Below, in pieces: positions 14,763 to 17,021 of a stretch of 17,021 bases of DNA (positions are counted from its first letter, which is position 1; each line of letters begins with the position of its first letter). The position numbers and the translations under genes are program-made. The DNA is from Rhodoferax sp. (GTDB lineage: Bacteria > Pseudomonadota > Gammaproteobacteria > Burkholderiales > Burkholderiaceae): contig JAIFMT010000188.1 in NCBI GenBank assembly GCA_020048295.1, forward strand, positions 1 to 17,021, read 5' to 3'. A model generated the notes under the pieces. It made no database searches. It saw only the letters and a program-made list of their open reading frames with translations, and was not told the DNA's origin.

Positions 14763-15602
14763 TTACAGACGCCCGAGCGCCTGCACCCGCCAGGCCAGCC
14801 AGAACTTGCGCAGCGGGGTCAGGCTGGTGCGCTGGTGCAGCACCTGAAACTGGTCCCGAGTGATCTCGCGCAGCAGCGCACGGTAAATGCTGGCCATCAT
14901 CAAACCAGGTTTCTGCGTGCGCCGGTCCGGCGCTGGCAGCAGCGCCAGTGCCTGGTCGAACAGGGCTTGTGCGCGCTGCGCCTGAAAGGTCATCAAGGCG
15001 GTGAAACGGTCTGAATACTGGCGGTTCAGAATGTCTTGCGCGCTGACCCCAAACTGCTGCAATTCGTTCATGGGCAGGTAGATGCGCCCGCGCAGCGCGT
15101 CTTCGCCGACATCGCGGATGATGTTGGTGAGTTGCAACGCCTGCCCGAGTTGGTGCGCGTAGGCGGTGGTTTGCGGCTGCGTCTGGCCAAAAATCCGCGC
15201 CGCCACCTCGCCGACGATGCCGGCCACCAGATGGCAGTAGCGCTGCAATGCCACGTAATCAAGGTAGCGGGTCTGGCTCAAATCCATCTGGCAGCCCTCG
15301 ATCACCGCTTGCAGATGGCGCTGTTCAATGCCGAAGGGCTGGCTGATCGGCAGCAGCGCCTGCATCACCGGATGGCTGGGCTGACCTGCAAACGATTTGG
15401 CCACTTCGCTTTGCCACCAGGCCAGTTTGCTGGCGGCCACGCTGGCATCGGTGGCCTCATCGACGACATCATCGACCTCGCGGCAAAACGCGTAAAAAGC
15501 CGTGATCGCAGCACGCTTGGGAACCGGCAAGAACAAAAACGCGTAGTAAAAGCTGCTGCCCGAGGCGGCGGCCTTTTGTTGAACGTAGTCTTGTGGGGTC
15601 AT
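14763..15602 (-). CDS. hpnD: Presqualene diphosphate synthase HpnD
   Basis: A 279-residue trans-isoprenyl diphosphate synthase. It condenses two farnesyl diphosphates to presqualene diphosphate, the first step of the HpnCDE squalene route. The two Mg-binding acidic motifs are REVDDVVDE (Asp44, Asp45, Asp48, Glu49) and NIIRDVGED (Asn160 to Asp168). The product entrance YYAFLFLPVPKRAAITAFYAFC near residues 19-40 and GRIYLP near 172-177 are typical. Length matches the family. The ATG at 15600-15602 lacks a visible ribosome site and lies 54 bp after hpnC; hpnE follows after 23 bp. Phytoene synthase is the related alternative, but the hpnC and hpnE neighbours settle the assignment. Confidence 0.94.
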   Translation of the reverse strand: MTPQDYVQQKAAASGSSFYYAFLFLPVPKRAAITAFYAFCREVDDVVDEATDASVAASKLAWWQSEVAKSFAGQPSHPVMQALLPISQPFGIEQRHLQAVIEGCQMDLSQTRYLDYVALQRYCHLVAGIVGEVAARIFGQTQPQTTAYAHQLGQALQLTNIIRDVGEDALRGRIYLPMNELQQFGVSAQDILNRQYSDRFTALMTFQAQRAQALFDQALALLPAPDRRTQKPGLMMASIYRALLREITRDQFQVLHQRTSLTPLRKFWLAWRVQALGRL

Positions 15603-15656
15603 GCTGGGATGGGCGGTGTCAGCTTGAGTTTAATCAGTCGCCGATAGGTTGCGGGT

Positions 15657-16544
15657 TCAGCGCATCCAAAGAGCGCGCCAGAGTAGCACCGGCAGATCTG
15701 CCGGGCCGAGTTTGGGGCGCTGACGCCAGGTGGCAAATTGCAGCGCCGCGATCTTGTCGAGGATGCGCAAACCCCCTTGCACCACCAGCCGCAGCTCCCA
15801 GCCGGCTCGGCCAGGGATGCGCAACGGAAGTTGCACGCCATTTAGCATCGTAGCCCTTGCTGTGCTTACGTAGTCAGCTATCAATGCAGTTGCATTGCCG
15901 GATTGACTGGCGGGCTGCAAATCGGCCTCTGAAACCCGATGCCGGGCCATCGCCTCGCGGCTGGGATACCAGCGCCCGCGTGCCACGTCCACGCGCACGT
16001 CCTGCCAGAAGTTGATCAGTTGCAGCGCACTGCAAATGGCATCGCTTTGCGCCAGCGACAACGCATCGGTCATGCCATACAGGTGCAGCAACAGTCGCCC
16101 GACCGGATTGGCGGAGCGGCTGCAGTAGTCCAGCAGCTCGGCATCGCTGGCGTAACGCCGGCCCTCGTGGGTGTAGCGCACATCCTGCTCAAACGCGTCC
16201 AGCAGATCGGTCAGCAAGTTCAGCGGCAGCCGGTGCGCCAGCAGCACGGCACGCAGTGGTACAAAGATGTGCGGCCAGCGGCCATCGGCCGTGCCGCAGC
16301 AAGACAGGCTGGCGCTGTCGGCAGTTGGCTGGGCAGCAGCGGCCAGCAGCTCAGCCCGGTAGGCCTGCAGATCGGCCAGACGCGTCGGCGCGTCAGCGTC
16401 CCCTTCGTCGGCCAGATCATCGGCGGTGCGGGCAAAGTGGTAGATGGCGGCAATCGCCGGGCGCAGCCGGGGCGGGCACAGCACGGAGGCGACCGGAAAG
16501 TTTTCGTAGTGCTGGATCGGCGCGGCTGATGGAGGTGCGTTCAT
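15657..16544 (-). CDS. hpnC: Hydroxysqualene synthase HpnC
   Basis: A 295-residue member of the squalene/phytoene synthase family that converts presqualene diphosphate to hydroxysqualene. The start (QHYENFPVASVLCPPRLRPA) and FARTADDLADEGD (Asp42, Asp43, Asp46, Glu47) are HpnC hallmarks. The second metal motif is degenerate relative to HpnD: NFWQDVRVD (Asn178 to Asp186). The C-terminal PGRAGWELRLVVQGGLRIL is also typical. The ATG at 16542-16544 was chosen; a TTG at 16586 would add 14 residues without family support. A dispersed repeat copy encodes about residues 219-234 (ALIADYVSTARATML) in a variable loop, keeping the frame. It is the first gene of hpnC-hpnD-hpnE-acylase and diverges from an efflux adaptor gene 212 bp away. 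Confidence 0.93.
   Translation of the reverse strand: MNAPPSAAPIQHYENFPVASVLCPPRLRPAIAAIYHFARTADDLADEGDADAPTRLADLQAYRAELLAAAAQPTADSASLSCCGTADGRWPHIFVPLRAVLLAHRLPLNLLTDLLDAFEQDVRYTHEGRRYASDAELLDYCSRSANPVGRLLLHLYGMTDALSLAQSDAICSALQLINFWQDVRVDVARGRWYPSREAMARHRVSEADLQPASQSGNATALIADYVSTARATMLNGVQLPLRIPGRAGWELRLVVQGGLRILDKIAALQFATWRQRPKLGPADLPVLLWRALWMR
15844..15890 (-). repeat. Dispersed repeat copy C inside hpnC
   Basis: Minus-strand ATTGATAGCTG, 16 nt, then AAGGGCTA (15851-15885 core). TAGCTG and AAGGGCTA match copy B exactly and have the identical 16-nt spacer; 21 of 31 positions agree overall. It encodes HpnC residues about 219-234 and is in frame. The codons ATT, GAT, GTA/AGC and GCT-type choices are more A/T-rich than the flanks. 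Confidence 0.6.
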
Positions 16545-16756
16545 GACAATGCGTTGGATTGGGGCAGCGGCTGAACTGCCCGGCAATTGTCAGGGGAACC
16601 GGCACCCTGCCGGCGGGCGGCGTTTACCGGTTTGACGGTATTTGTCGCTGCGCACAAATTGGCTGCTCTTGGGAGGCCAATTTTCCACGAAACTTAGGCT
16701 CTAAAATTAATTAATAACCGTTCGGTCAGTAATTTGAATATTCTGAAAGTCAAGTC
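16545..16756. promoter_or_regulatory. Divergent control region between hpnC and efflux adaptor gene
   Basis: The 212-bp gap holds an AT-rich half next to the adaptor gene and a GC-rich half next to hpnC. A TAAAAT hexamer (16702-16707, plus) is a candidate -10 for the adaptor gene, with no good -35. A short hairpin CCGGC-ACCCT-GCCGG lies at 16599-16613, and TTGGC/GCCAA arms surround 16660-16680. No confident hpnC promoter was found. Confidence 0.4.
16711..16732. promoter_or_regulatory. TetR-type operator upstream of RND adaptor gene
   Basis: An inverted repeat of two 10-bp arms, TTAATAACCG and CGGTCAGTAA, around a TT centre; 8 of 10 arm positions pair, and the inner ACCG/CGGT is perfect. It resembles operators of TetR/AcrR repressors that control efflux operons. 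It lies just downstream of the candidate -10 and 25 bp before the adaptor ATG, a position suited to repression. The regulator gene is not in the window. Confidence 0.6.
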
Positions 16757-17021
16757 ATGTTTTTCGTGAAATCGCATGCCCATTGGGCGCAGCGCGGATT
16801 GACCCTGGCGGCCATCGCCACACTGCTGGGCTGCTCCAAGCCACCAGTGGCACCGGAGCCCATACGTGCCGTCAAAGTGATGACGGTGGGCTTGCAGTCG
16901 GCGCAGTCATCGCTGGAATACGCCGCCGAAGTGCGCGCCCGGGTGGAGTCGCGGCTGGGCTTTCGGGTCGGTGGCAAGCTGCTGGCGCGTCCGGTTGAAC
17001 TGGGTCAACCCGTGCAGGCCG
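16757..17021 (+). CDS. RND efflux periplasmic adaptor lipoprotein (AcrA/MexE type), truncated by window end
   Basis: Only the first 88 codons are present; the frame is open to the last base. The N-terminus has a lipoprotein signal: a basic/polar start, a hydrophobic run LTLAAIATLLG, then the lipobox LLGC with Cys26 (ATLLGCSKP) as the acylated residue. The mature part (IRAVKVMTVGLQSAQSSLEY, AEVRARVESRLGFRVGGKLL, RPVELGQPVQA) matches the membrane-fusion subunit of tripartite RND pumps, where the RVGGKL stretch begins the beta-barrel/lipoyl region. It would link an inner-membrane RND pump to an outer-membrane channel. The ATG at 16757 is the only good start and has a weak GAAAG site upstream. 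Gene order beyond the edge (pump, TolC-like channel) is expected, not seen. Confidence 0.85.
   Translation, partial: MFFVKSHAHWAQRGLTLAAIATLLGCSKPPVAPEPIRAVKVMTVGLQSAQSSLEYAAEVRARVESRLGFRVGGKLLARPVELGQPVQA

Noticed and set aside
1..17021. CRISPR arrays, tRNA/rRNA genes, prophage or insertion-sequence genes
   Set aside because: No regularly spaced repeats, no tRNA-like cloverleaf or rRNA sequence, and no transposase or integrase motif was seen on either strand.

Overview
The window looks like chromosome from a betaproteobacterium of the order Burkholderiales, most likely a Comamonadaceae relative of Rhodoferax or Polaromonas. This rests on GC-rich coding sequence, the gene families present (the DUF6806-like and DUF2069 proteins, hpnCDE, an MSHA-type pilus cluster), and a short dispersed repeat that I associate from memory with Comamonadaceae genomes. 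The species cannot be fixed from the sequence alone. All starts given here are my choices among in-frame ATG/GTG/TTG codons.

Layout. (1) 38-4703, minus strand: a DUF6806-like protein, then an MSHA-type pilus assembly block in the order mshE (ATPase with a c-di-GMP-binding MshEN domain), mshG (inner-membrane platform), a small bitopic mshF-position protein, and a major-pilin-like mshA. (2) 4704-5217: a gene-poor stretch with a candidate promoter for the pilus run, a hairpin that may terminate the next run, and a dispersed palindromic repeat. (3) 5218-9716, minus strand: seven co-directional, tightly packed genes, read as DUF2069 membrane protein, FAD-linked 2-hydroxyacid dehydrogenase/oxidase, ccdA-ccdB toxin-antitoxin, a stand-alone CZB zinc-sensor protein, thyA and folA. 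(4) 9737-10975, plus strand: a YihY/BrkB membrane protein, diverging from DUF2069 across only 20 bp. (5) 10985-16544, minus strand: hpnC-hpnD-hpnE (squalene from farnesyl diphosphate for hopanoids) followed by a penicillin-acylase-family Ntn hydrolase. (6) 16757 to the window end, plus strand: the first 88 codons of an RND-efflux periplasmic adaptor lipoprotein, preceded by a TetR-type operator.

Working together: MshE, MshG, the mshF-position protein and MshA are parts of one surface pilus machine whose ATPase should respond to c-di-GMP. ThyA and FolA form the dTMP/tetrahydrofolate cycle. HpnC, HpnD and HpnE act in sequence (FPP to presqualene diphosphate to hydroxysqualene to squalene).

The most unusual signal is a short repeat (AGCTR, 16 nt, AAGGGCYA) found three times inside the coding sequences of hpnE (twice, in opposite orientations) and hpnC (once), each time keeping the reading frame. 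One copy lies over the FAD-binding GGRAR motif of HpnE. I did not find a convincing wholly new multi-gene system; most of the window is recognisable chromosomal core with some accessory items.
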